DNA of 64,000 bases, taken from contig NZ_NPDZ01000001.1 of assembly GCF_002811875.1 (NCBI RefSeq), forward strand, positions 682,001-746,000, in the 5' to 3' direction. Within the stretch, counting starts at the first letter, position 1. Each line of letters begins with the position of its first letter. The DNA is from Leptospira perolatii. GTDB lineage: Bacteria; Spirochaetota; Leptospiria; Leptospirales; Leptospiraceae. A program made the position numbers and the translations under genes. A model generated the notes under the pieces. That model saw only the letters and a program-made list of their open reading frames with translations. It did no database searches and had not been told where the DNA came from. Below, piece by piece: positions 43,367 through 51,606 of the stretch.

Positions 43367-43702
43367 ATGGAAGCGTTAGATCCAGAATCAGCGGAAAGAG
43401 GTTTCGAAGAATTCAGCGAAGAATCTCTTTATCTGTTAGACGAAGATGGGAATTCCCACACTTTTCTGATCGGAGAGGCTGTAGAAATTGATGAGAGCCA
43501 GTATTTTCTGCTCATCCCGACTTCGGAAGAAGACAGGGAGCTCGTCAATTTGGATGTAGGCTTTTTAAAAGGTGAGGAAAGTTTCGGATATTTTGCTGTC
43601 CGTTTGGAAGCGGACGAGTACGGAGAAGATCGGTTAGTCGAAGTGCTAGACCCTCGCGAACTTGAAGATCTCTTGAATGAATTGAACGCAGATGTTGTTT
43701 AA
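43367..43702 (+). CDS. DUF1292-like acidic protein
   Basis: A 111-residue, strongly acidic protein resembling DUF1292/YrzB proteins: SLYLLDEDGNSHTFLIG, YFLLIPTSEEDRE and VLDPRELEDLLNEL. Function in the family is unknown. Its last 11 bp overlap the longest antiporter frame, hinting at coupling. Confidence 0.7.
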   Translation: MEALDPESAERGFEEFSEESLYLLDEDGNSHTFLIGEAVEIDESQYFLLIPTSEEDRELVNLDVGFLKGEESFGYFAVRLEADEYGEDRLVEVLDPRELEDLLNELNADVV

Positions 43703-45176
43703 CCGAATGGATTTCGAATTCGGAGTATTCGCGATCGCGAGTCTCATCATATTGAGCATTGTACTCATTCGGATTTCTACAAAGGTAGGAGTTCCATCTC
43801 TGATTCTCTTCTTAACAATCGGAATGTTAGCGGGTTCCGACGGAATTCTCGGAATTGAATTTTCGGACGCGGATTTTACTAGAAAGTTCGGATCGATTGC
43901 TCTTGCTTACATACTTTTTTCCGGGGGCTTGGAGACAAACTGGTCCAAGATTCGCCCGATACTTTGGAGAGGACTTGCGCTCGGAAATTTGGGCGTTTTT
44001 TTGACCTGCGTAATTCTGGGTCTTTTTTCGGTCTACGTCCTCGGTTTCGATCCAGTGATCGGATTTCTTTTGGGAGCCGTCGTGTCCTCGACCGATGCTG
44101 CAGCAGTATTCAATGTATTAAGAACTCGTAATACAGGAATGAAGAAAGGCCTGACCTCCCTTTTGGAATTGGAATCAGGGAGTAACGATCCTCTGGCGGT
44201 TTTACTGACAGTTAGCATCCTTGACTTTGTCGGCACAAGCGCTCCGAATATTCCCAAACTAATCACGAATCTTTTGCTCCAGTTCGTCGTTGGAACCGCG
44301 TCGGGGCTTGTACTAGGTTACATCATCTACAGAGGAATCAATCGGATTAAGTTGGATTATGAAGGATTGTATCCGGTCTTACTTTCCGCTTCGGTAGTAT
44401 TTATTTATTCTTTTACAAGTATCATTAGCGGCAATCCGTTTATTGCAGTCTATATTGCTGGGTTAATTATAGGAAACCAATCCTTCGTGCACAAACGAAG
44501 TAATCTTCGATTTATGGATGGGATTGCCTGGCTCATGCAGATCTCGATGTTTCTTGCACTGGGGTTGCTCGTTTTTCCGTCTAGGATTCCCCCGGTCATC
44601 GGAATCGGAATCGCATTTTCGATTTTTCTAATATTTGTAGCGAGACCACTTGCGACTTTTATTTCGCTATTAGGATCCGGGATGGATTGGAAGGAAAAAA
44701 CTTTGATTTCCTGGGTCGGGTTGAGGGGCGCAGCGCCGATTATTCTTGCGACCTTTCCTTATGCGAAAGGCCTGCCGGAATCCGAAATGATTTTTCACAT
44801 CGTATTTTTTATAGTTCTGACCTCCTTGCTTTTGCAAGGAACTACGGTTCCGTGGATGGTTAAGACTTTGGGTTTAGAAGCTCCGTTGGAACAGAGAGCT
44901 TCTTATCCTTTCGAATTTGAAAACAAGGAACAAAGCGATACACAATTGTTGGAGTTCATCGTACCATACGGATCCGCTTCCGTTGGTAAATTCGTGTACG
45001 AGCTCGGCTTTCCTGAGAACTCTTTGATTACGATGATTTACCGCGGAGATACTCATATCGTACCGACAGGAAAAACGAAATTAGAGGATGGAGATGTGAT
45101 TCTGGTGCTTACGCAGGTGAACGCTGAAGGCGCGATCCGAGAAATCTTGTCCAGAATGAGGGCGAGCGATAAATGA
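43692..45176 (+). CDS. CPA1-type K+/H+ antiporter (NhaP2/CvrA-like)
   Basis: A 494-residue cation/proton antiporter. About 12 helices span residues 10-385, with FSGGLETNW, AVVSSTDAAAVFNVLR and ELESGSNDPLAVLL (TD and ND motifs in the transport core) and VGLRGAAPIILATFPY. The C-terminal domain (about 415-490: QLLEFIVPYGSASVGKFVYE) is TrkA-C-like, as in CvrA/NhaP2, a K+/H+ antiporter family. Two starts are possible: ATG 43692, overlapping the previous gene, and ATG 43707 (MDFEFGVFAI). A decayed fragment of this gene's 3' part lies at 46595-46770. Confidence 0.9.
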   Translation: MLFNRMDFEFGVFAIASLIILSIVLIRISTKVGVPSLILFLTIGMLAGSDGILGIEFSDADFTRKFGSIALAYILFSGGLETNWSKIRPILWRGLALGNLGVFLTCVILGLFSVYVLGFDPVIGFLLGAVVSSTDAAAVFNVLRTRNTGMKKGLTSLLELESGSNDPLAVLLTVSILDFVGTSAPNIPKLITNLLLQFVVGTASGLVLGYIIYRGINRIKLDYEGLYPVLLSASVVFIYSFTSIISGNPFIAVYIAGLIIGNQSFVHKRSNLRFMDGIAWLMQISMFLALGLLVFPSRIPPVIGIGIAFSIFLIFVARPLATFISLLGSGMDWKEKTLISWVGLRGAAPIILATFPYAKGLPESEMIFHIVFFIVLTSLLLQGTTVPWMVKTLGLEAPLEQRASYPFEFENKEQSDTQLLEFIVPYGSASVGKFVYELGFPENSLITMIYRGDTHIVPTGKTKLEDGDVILVLTQVNAEGAIREILSRMRASDK

Positions 45177-45183
45177 AATTGTC

Positions 45184-46494
45184 TTACGGCAGATAATTAA
45201 TGATGACTTCGGTCGGCCCAGTTAATTTCGCCGAGGCAATATCGAAGGTTAGCATCATCAATTTTTGCGCACCCAAAAGGCCTTTTTCTAAATAGAGGAA
45301 CTGGGCCTTGGTGGGAAGAGTCCCAAGCTTACTATTAGAAAGTAATTTTCCATTTTCAAATGCATTTATATCGAAGATAGGACCAAAAGTCGCAGGAGGA
45401 GAGTCTAGAGAATTTGATAGCGAACTAAGGAATACTAGATGTGTTCCGCAACCGTTGTTACCGCAGAAATCTGCCAGGAAAGTAATAACATCGCTAGATC
45501 CATCTCCCGACATCTTAAATTTGCGAGGATCCGCATAACCTAGAGAAATTGGCCTTTCCGCTCCGGCAAAAAGTGAACCCGGAAAGTACGTGCCGCCGAA
45601 ATAAAAATCCAATGTATAGTTCGGAGCTCCCGAAGTTAGCACAGGTGCAACAAATGTAGTAGCTAACTCCTCAAGACCCATGATTTCGTGTCCGAGGGCT
45701 CCGGCAGGAGGTCCACTCGCCGGATTCAAAATAGAACTAGCTGTTGCACCGGACCAAAATCCGCAGGCAATTGTACCTCCCGCCATGTACACTCGATCGC
45801 AAGGATTGTTAGCGTCTCGAAAGGGTGTAGGAACTCCTCCCACTGAAAATGTAATTTCATTTACAGTCGTAAATGGATCTGCACCGAAATACAGCGCATA
45901 CGGCGCTGTGCTTAAGTTTCCAGTAAGGAAGTATCGATTTCCGGATCCATCTGAGAAGTGAAAAACCTTTGTAATGAATTCGCCGGTGTTCGGAAGGACC
46001 GGAGAGTAGGAAGTCGTAATAATCACAGGAGTAGTCGCAGGATTCAATGTACCACTCGAAGTAAATTTCATATGGTTCACGTGGTCGGCTGCGCTTCCTT
46101 CGTCCATTTCATCATATTGAGTAAAGTAGTAATTGGTTCCGGTGGCTCCATTTAACACCGAAACCGTCCTCGGAGTGGAGATCAGTCTCGCGAACTGCTG
46201 ACCTTGCACTGGATAACCGGTAAATGCGATACCGTCCTGAGTCTGCACCAAATACAGTGAGGTAAGTCCACCGGTTTCCCTCATAATGGAAAAATAGGTT
46301 TCTCCACCGTTATTGAATGGATCCGATAGATTGGATACGCTATCTACTGAATATGCAACTCCGAGTAGATAGAGCATTTCGTTTAATAATCCTGGGAAAG
46401 TAGAAACGTCTCTCTGTACTCTTTCGGCTCTGAGGCAAAATAGTGAAGAGGAGAACGCGATACAAATAACTGCAATAAATCTTAGCCTTCTCAC
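45184..46494 (-). CDS. Leptospira-type lipoprotein, paralog 1 of 3
   Basis: A 436-residue predicted lipoprotein. Signal peptide ends SSSLFC with mature CLRAERVQRDVSTFPGLLNEMLYL. Conserved features shared with two paralogs are NNGGETYFSIMRE, YLVQTQDGIAFTGYPV, DANNPCDRVYMAGGTIACGFW and ITFLADFCGNNGCGTHLVFLS, with paired cysteines likely in disulfides. The repetitive beta-strand pattern suggests a propeller-like or beta-rich surface protein, but no known family is recognised. It is convergent with the antiporter, 7 bp from its stop. Confidence 0.7.
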   Translation of the reverse strand: MRRLRFIAVICIAFSSSLFCLRAERVQRDVSTFPGLLNEMLYLLGVAYSVDSVSNLSDPFNNGGETYFSIMRETGGLTSLYLVQTQDGIAFTGYPVQGQQFARLISTPRTVSVLNGATGTNYYFTQYDEMDEGSAADHVNHMKFTSSGTLNPATTPVIITTSYSPVLPNTGEFITKVFHFSDGSGNRYFLTGNLSTAPYALYFGADPFTTVNEITFSVGGVPTPFRDANNPCDRVYMAGGTIACGFWSGATASSILNPASGPPAGALGHEIMGLEELATTFVAPVLTSGAPNYTLDFYFGGTYFPGSLFAGAERPISLGYADPRKFKMSGDGSSDVITFLADFCGNNGCGTHLVFLSSLSNSLDSPPATFGPIFDINAFENGKLLSNSKLGTLPTKAQFLYLEKGLLGAQKLMMLTFDIASAKLTGPTEVIINYLP

Positions 46495-46594
46495 TTCCCC
46501 CCCCTAGGTATTAAAGAAAAAGTATAACTTACTTCTCCAGAAAAATCCGCTCCTTTTATGCACTTAGGCAGATAAAATACGGATGCTTGTCTCA

Positions 46595-46770
46595 CGCCCC
46601 TTGCAACTTTTCCTTAAGAAAAAGGCCTGGTGGAATCCGAAATGATTTATCGCGGAGATGCTCATATCGTACTACCAGGAAAAACGAAATTAGAGGATGG
46701 AGATGTAAACCCGGTTTTACTCCAATAAGTTCCGAAGGTGAGAACCGAAACGTTACGTCCCGATTGAAAG
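46595..46770 (+). pseudogene. Decayed 3' fragment of the antiporter gene
   Basis: This stretch matches two separated parts of the intact antiporter gene: an upstream part equivalent to about 44730-44793 (AAAGGCCTG, GGAATCCGAAATGATTT) and a downstream part equivalent to about 45036-45165 (CGCGGAGAT, ACGAAATTAGAGGATGGAGA). They join at a shared ATGATTT, indicating an internal deletion of about 240 bp. Codon-wise similarity continues to the end (TPISSEGENRNVTS versus TQVNAEGAIREILS). It lies directly next to lipoprotein paralog 2, as the intact gene lies next to paralog 1, so it records the duplication. The rest of the 46495-46798 gap shows no gene. Confidence 0.75.
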
Positions 46771-46798
46771 GAAAATGGAAAGTTTAAAAACTTATATA

Positions 46799-48109
46799 TT
46801 ACAAATAATTAATGATTACTTCTACAGGCCCGGTCAACTTCCCACTGGCTATATCATACTTCAGCATCATCAATTTTTGCGCACCCAAAAGGCCCTTTTC
46901 TATGTAAAGAAACTGGACATTGGTGGGAAGAACACCAAGTTTACTATTAGATAGCACGATTCCGTTTTCCATCGCACTTACGTCCAAAATTGGACCAAAA
47001 CTAGTAGGTGGATTCATAATTTGGCTTTCACTCGGTGCGCTTACAAAGACGAGATGTGTTCCGCAACCTGCCGCATCGCAAAAATCGGCAAGAAATACGA
47101 TCGCATTGTTAGAGCCATCACCGACTAACCTAAATTTGCGAGGATTTGTGTATCCAAGTGAAATCGGCCTAGCAGTCCCGGCAAAAAGGCTACTCGGATA
47201 GTACGTTCCTCCAAAGTAAAAATCCAGGGAGTAGTTTGGAGGACCGGAAACTTGTGCTGGAGATACAAAATTTGTACGGACCTCCTCATTTGCCATGAGT
47301 CCATTTCCGAGTGCACCACCCGGAGTGCTACCAGCGGCACCTAAGCTACCAGTACCCGCCGCCCCCGACCAGAAACCGCAGGCAATGGTTCCTCCGACCA
47401 AGTACACTCTTTCGCAAGGATTGTTTGCGTCACGAAAGGCAAGTCCTCCAAAAGTGATCTTGGACGGTGCAGTAACGAAATCCGAAGAAAAATACAATTC
47501 ATAAGGGTTCGTACTTAAGTTTCCCGTTAAGTAGTAACGATTCGAGGATCCATCAACGTAATGAAAAACTTTAGTAATAATTTCGCCCGTACCTAAAGTA
47601 GGAGACATGGGCACAGGCAAGATTACAGGAGTAGTCGCCGGGTTTAAAGTTCCGCTCGAGGTAAACGAGTAGTGATTCGCGTGATCCGCTGAATTGCCTG
47701 AATCGTCCATTTCATCGTATTGAGTAAAATAATAAACGTATCCACCTGCACCTACCGCCCCTGTCATCACGGAAACAGTTCTAGGTGTTCCGAGCAGTCG
47801 CGCAAATTGTTGTCCGCTGACCGGGTATCCGGTAAACGTAACGCCGTCCTGGGTCTGCACTAAATAGAGAGTTGATGTAGTTCCTGACTGTCGCATGATG
47901 GAAAAGTAGGTTTCTCCACCATTGTTAAACGGATCAGAAAGATTACTCACGCTATCTACTGAGTATGCGATTCCCATAAGATAGAGCATATCGTTGATTA
48001 GCCCGGGTGCCGTAGAAACGTCTCGAGAGACACGATCTGCTCTTAAGCAAGAAATGGAGAAATAGAAAAAGATACAAAGTATAGCACCATAATTTCCGAG
48101 CTTTCTCAT
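46799..48109 (-). CDS. Leptospira-type lipoprotein, paralog 2 of 3
   Basis: A 436-residue paralog of 45184-46494, very similar along its length. Signal peptide ends FYFSISC, mature CLRADRVSRDVSTAPGLINDMLYL. It keeps NNGGETYFSIMRQ, YLVQTQDGVTFTGYPV, RDANNPCERVYLVGGTIACGFW and FLADFCDAAGCGTHLVFVS. Its start overlaps the stop of the 48106-49005 gene (ATGA), so it is translationally coupled to that membrane protein. The similarity to paralog 1 and the neighbouring antiporter fragment point to recent tandem duplication. Confidence 0.7.
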   Translation of the reverse strand: MRKLGNYGAILCIFFYFSISCLRADRVSRDVSTAPGLINDMLYLMGIAYSVDSVSNLSDPFNNGGETYFSIMRQSGTTSTLYLVQTQDGVTFTGYPVSGQQFARLLGTPRTVSVMTGAVGAGGYVYYFTQYDEMDDSGNSADHANHYSFTSSGTLNPATTPVILPVPMSPTLGTGEIITKVFHYVDGSSNRYYLTGNLSTNPYELYFSSDFVTAPSKITFGGLAFRDANNPCERVYLVGGTIACGFWSGAAGTGSLGAAGSTPGGALGNGLMANEEVRTNFVSPAQVSGPPNYSLDFYFGGTYYPSSLFAGTARPISLGYTNPRKFRLVGDGSNNAIVFLADFCDAAGCGTHLVFVSAPSESQIMNPPTSFGPILDVSAMENGIVLSNSKLGVLPTNVQFLYIEKGLLGAQKLMMLKYDIASGKLTGPVEVIINYL

Positions 48110-49005
48110 CGATGCTCACCAGTAATTAAGGGGAAAGTATAACCGATCTCTCCGAAATATTCCGCTCCATTTATAGACTTAGGTAAATAAAATGTTGAGG
48201 CGGATCGCATACCGGCTTGAAAGTTCCACCCTACGTGTTCCGCTGCTTCTAGCTCGATTCCTTTTATGTATGCGTGACCTAACTGTCCGATATACCACAA
48301 TGTTAATAGACCGGCTACAATATTGAAGTTTTGGACCTTCGAATGATACTCCTGGAAATTCTTTTTATCGTCATCCAAAAGTGAATACGTGAACGGATCT
48401 AGGTCAGATATAGATAATCGCACGATATCCATTCCGGAATTGTTTTGGTACTTTTTCTTTGCCTGGTCTTGGTCGTAGTAAGCATACACAGCGACTGCAG
48501 CCAAGGACCAAAAAACGATTGCATCTATCTTTGCTTCTTTTTTATAACCGCCGTGGTACTGTCCCCAGCCGGGAAATACCGCAGATCTCCAAGTCAGGTC
48601 CCAGCGAGGCTTTAAAGGTTTTTTCGGTTCTTCAATTTTTGGAGGAGGAACTTCTTCTTTTTTTTGCTCCAGCTCTTGTTTTTCCTTTAACTTTCGTTCT
48701 TCTTCTTCGTGGATTTTCTTCGCCTCTATTTCGGAGATGTCTTTAAATACTACCTTTAAGATTTGGGTCTTTCTGTATTCCACAACTTGGTTCGATTCAT
48801 CTTGTACGGTAATTGTTTTCTCAGACTGTTTGATCACTTTTCCTTTAAACGATTTACCATTTCTTAATATGATTGTTTCGCCGAACAACGACGTAGAGGT
48901 AATTAATAGAATAATATATAGAAGAGCAGTTTGATTGGCTTTAATTCGCAAAAGTAATTTATTTCCTGAATACATTAGATAGCTCGATCCGCCGAATACA
49001 GACAA
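48106..49005 (-). CDS. Membrane protein with coiled-coil linker (DUF5683-like)
   Basis: A 299-residue protein. A signal or anchor helix (ALLYIILLITSTSLF) precedes a small SH3-like stretch (IILRNGKSFKGKVIKQSEKT), a charged coiled coil (about 100-140, Glu/Lys-rich, then PPPKIEEPKKP), and a C-terminal membrane part with WRSAVFPGWGQYHGG, the pattern of DUF5683 proteins. Start choices are ATG 49005, ATG 48975 or TTG 48951; the last puts the signal at the N-terminus. It lies between paralogs 3 and 2 of the lipoprotein family and is coupled to paralog 2, so they may act together at the envelope. Confidence 0.6.
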   Translation of the reverse strand: MSVFGGSSYLMYSGNKLLLRIKANQTALLYIILLITSTSLFGETIILRNGKSFKGKVIKQSEKTITVQDESNQVVEYRKTQILKVVFKDISEIEAKKIHEEEERKLKEKQELEQKKEEVPPPKIEEPKKPLKPRWDLTWRSAVFPGWGQYHGGYKKEAKIDAIVFWSLAAVAVYAYYDQDQAKKKYQNNSGMDIVRLSISDLDPFTYSLLDDDKKNFQEYHSKVQNFNIVAGLLTLWYIGQLGHAYIKGIELEAAEHVGWNFQAGMRSASTFYLPKSINGAEYFGEIGYTFPLITGEHR

Positions 49006-49151
49006 TGCGATCGATCCAGAAATTATTTCAATAGGAAAACGACCCGTTGAAATATTTTTATTTCAAATAGCTCCTATCTTAAGTAGAAGACTTTTCGATG
49101 TCGAACTTATGGGGAGATCCGATTTTCAAAGGCTTCGATTATGGATCGAAT

Positions 49152-50465
49152 TTATGGCAAATATGTGATCGGAACTGGTTGAGCCGGAGTTACTGTCAAT
49201 CCGTCGTAGGTTATCTTCATTAACTGACGAGACCCCAAAAATTCTTTTTGCATGTACAAAAAATGAACCTTATTACCACCAGTGGTGGTAAACAGAGCCA
49301 TCCCCCTTTCGCTATCGCCATCCCCGAAAGGAGCAGAAGCCATCGGTTGTCCTGAAGTACTTGTTTCTCCTGTAGCATTGATAAAGACTACGTGAGTTCC
49401 GCAACCAGACGAGTCACAAAAATCAGCAAGAAACACAATCGCTGCAAAGCCGGCGCCACCCGTTCCCACCATCTTGAATCTTCTAGGATTCGAGAACCCG
49501 AGAGAGAAAGGTCTAGTCCCCGCAAAAATATTGCCTGGCGGGAATGTGGTGCCGAAACGAAAGTCCAAAGTAAAATTCGGAGCACCCGAAGTTTGGATCG
49601 GCCAAACAAAGTTTCCAGGAACACTTTCATTCAACATTAATTCGTTTATAAAAGTTCCAGCAGGAGCTGAGCCAGGTGTTAGAGGTGAAATCTGAGAAGC
49701 TCCTGAAAATACACCGCAAGCAACTGTTCCTCCGCCAAAATACACCGTATTACAGGCGTTAGCATCTCGAAATGTTTGGCTGCCTAAGAGTACTGGAGAA
49801 TTACTTACAAAGTCCGGACTGAAGAACAATCGATACGGTTGCATTGTAGAAGTAGCCGTCAAAAAGTATCTGCTACTCCCGCCCGCCAAAAAAGGAAATA
49901 TCCGATATACAAATTCTCCAGAAGGCAAAGTAGGATTGGTCGGAGAAGGAGAAAGTGAAGGAGTAGTGCTCGAACTTAAAGAAGTGACACCGACAGGAGT
50001 AATGTAGTTGGATAATCTTCCGTTTGCGATATTCGATCCTGAACTATTTAGCTGATCGAACTGAGAAAAATAAAAAGTAATGAAACTAGGGTCGAAGATT
50101 GCACCGGCCATATAACCAACTGTTCCCGTGCCTCCGACACTCCTGGCGTACTTCATACCATTCACTGGATAGCCAGTAAATGTGACACCATCCTTAGTTT
50201 GAACAATATAGACGCTCGTTTCCGAACCAAGTCCTCGCATTATAGAAAAATAACTTTCTCCATTGATAAGGAAAGGGGGAGAAAGACTGGATACGCTTTC
50301 GATAGAATTTGCGATTGTGAGAAGGTATAGAATGTCGTTTATCAATCCGGAGGAAGTAGAAACGTCTCTAGAATTTCTTTCGGCTTTGAGACAAGCGGTG
50401 TGGAAGAAAAAGAGGATCGCGCAAAATGATAAAAATAAAACGGCTCTCTTCATTTTACATCTCAT
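49152..50465 (-). CDS. Leptospira-type lipoprotein, paralog 3 of 3
   Basis: A 437-residue, more diverged paralog. Signal peptide ends FFHTAC, mature CLKAERNSRDVSTSSGLINDILYL. Conserved features are INGESYFSIMRG, YIVQTKDGVTFTGYPV, TFRDANACNTVYFGGGTVACGVF and FLADFCDSSGCGTHVVFI. ATG 50453 (MKRAVLF) is an alternative start. It is richer in Ser/Thr/Pro in the centre. It was probably the older copy or an independent duplicate; 98 bp separate it from the MotA-like gene upstream. Confidence 0.7.
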   Translation of the reverse strand: MRCKMKRAVLFLSFCAILFFFHTACLKAERNSRDVSTSSGLINDILYLLTIANSIESVSSLSPPFLINGESYFSIMRGLGSETSVYIVQTKDGVTFTGYPVNGMKYARSVGGTGTVGYMAGAIFDPSFITFYFSQFDQLNSSGSNIANGRLSNYITPVGVTSLSSSTTPSLSPSPTNPTLPSGEFVYRIFPFLAGGSSRYFLTATSTMQPYRLFFSPDFVSNSPVLLGSQTFRDANACNTVYFGGGTVACGVFSGASQISPLTPGSAPAGTFINELMLNESVPGNFVWPIQTSGAPNFTLDFRFGTTFPPGNIFAGTRPFSLGFSNPRRFKMVGTGGAGFAAIVFLADFCDSSGCGTHVVFINATGETSTSGQPMASAPFGDGDSERGMALFTTTGGNKVHFLYMQKEFLGSRQLMKITYDGLTVTPAQPVPITYLP

Positions 50466-50563
50466 ACTTTAAAGGACTAACTTTACGATCTCAAGATCCT
50501 TCTAGGTACTTGCAAGTGAAAAAGAAGCGCGATCTAAAGGACTGCTTAGCTATAAATAACTTT

Positions 50564-51298
50564 TTAATCCAAGAAAGGAGACATTCTTTCCTGTAAGATT
50601 CTTCGATTGTCTCCGGTTTGTAGAGCGATGATGCCGCGAATGATCGCTTGTCTTCTGTTATTCTGATATCTTGCCCAAGTCTTGATTCTGTTTGCCAAGG
50701 GAAAGAAAAGCAAATTCGCAAAAGCGATTCCATAGAAAGTTGCAATAAATGCAGTAGCGATTCCTTCTCCTAAAGCTCTAGTCCCGGCGCCTAGATTTTC
50801 CAAAACGCTAACGAGTCCCATAACCGTACCAATGATTCCTATCGTAGGAGAAAAACCGCCTGCAGTTTCTAGTATTTTAGAAGAACGTAATTCTTTTTCC
50901 TCTAGGCCTGCTGCGGCTTCGAATAGAATTTCTTCGACAGCTCGAGGATCCGTGCCGTCTACAATCAATTGCACTCCTCTTCTTAAAAATGCATCCGGAA
51001 CACTTGCCAATCTATCTTCGAGAGAAAGCAGTCCGTCTTTTCTGGCTCTTTCGGAGAAATCCAAAAATAACTCGGTTAACTGAATTGATTTGCGCGGAAA
51101 AATCGAGTCTTGCATGTGCAAAATTAAGTTTGCAAATTCATCCATGGAATAACTCGCAAAAGTTGCGCCTGCGGTTCCTCCAATGATAAGAACTAGAGCG
51201 GAAAGCTTGATAAAAGAGAATAGGTGAGCGTCTTCCAATAAGATCGCAAGTAGGACAGAGGCGAATGCAGCAACAAGTCCTAAGATTGTGGATCGCAT
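50564..51298 (-). CDS. MotA-like proton-channel protein
   Basis: A 244-residue MotA/TolQ/ExbB-family protein. The N-terminus ([18 protein letters not shown]), [19 protein letters not shown], and the two C-terminal helices ([18 protein letters not shown] and [26 protein letters not shown]) follow the MotA/PomA order, with a cytoplasmic loop between. It should form the stator channel with a MotB-type partner, but no motB follows; the next gene is a lipoprotein. It could serve flagella with a partner encoded elsewhere, or another envelope machine. Confidence 0.85.
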   Translation of the reverse strand: MRSTILGLVAAFASVLLAILLEDAHLFSFIKLSALVLIIGGTAGATFASYSMDEFANLILHMQDSIFPRKSIQLTELFLDFSERARKDGLLSLEDRLASVPDAFLRRGVQLIVDGTDPRAVEEILFEAAAGLEEKELRSSKILETAGGFSPTIGIIGTVMGLVSVLENLGAGTRALGEGIATAFIATFYGIAFANLLFFPLANRIKTWARYQNNRRQAIIRGIIALQTGDNRRILQERMSPFLD

Positions 51299-51342
51299 TG
51301 GAGCAAGCTTAGAAATGTCGGAACGAGTAGCAAGAAGAATCT

Positions 51343-51476
51343 AACAGGAAGAAAAGCCGGAGGACGGTGTGCCCGTCCCCTCGGGGAAGTGAAAATTCGC
51401 AGTGGAGGATTCCCAACCAGGGAGGTCGAGGTCCATCCGCGTACAAATATCGGTCTCAGATCCTTCTACCTTAGAG
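51343..51476 (-). ncRNA. ssrS: 6S RNA-like candidate
   Basis: On the minus strand this ~134-nt stretch contains CTGAGACCGATATTTGTAC (51459-51441), close to E. coli 6S CTGAGCCGATATTTCATAC, and farther on ACTGCGAATTTTCAC (51403-51389), like 6S ACTGCGA..TTCACC. A small hairpin CCCCGAGGGG (51386-51377) sits where 6S has its 3' bubble hairpin. The ends can pair: AGGTAGAAGG (51471-51462) with the 3' CTTTTCTTCCT (51356-51346), one mismatch and two G-U pairs. It lies in a 299-bp gene-free gap. 6S RNA binds housekeeping RNA polymerase and mimics an open promoter. The call is from memory of the E. coli sequence, not a covariance search. Confidence 0.5.
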
Positions 51477-51606
51477 GAACTTAGGATTTTTCTTTAGAAA
51501 TTCAGAAAATTCGAAGAGTGCCAGGAGGGAAAAATCAATGTGCCGTTTCCATGTTGCGGTGCAAAACCCATTGACTTTTTACCCCCTTCCGTAAGCTTTG
51601 ACCCAA

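Noticed and set aside
46587..46787. 66-codon open frame as a real gene
   Set aside because: It crosses the decayed antiporter fragment and is only partly in its frame; better explained as a pseudogene remnant.
51362..51386. Hairpins GGACGG...CCGTCC and CCCCTCGGGG as an intrinsic terminator
   Set aside because: No adjacent T-run in either direction; they fit better as parts of the 6S-like RNA.
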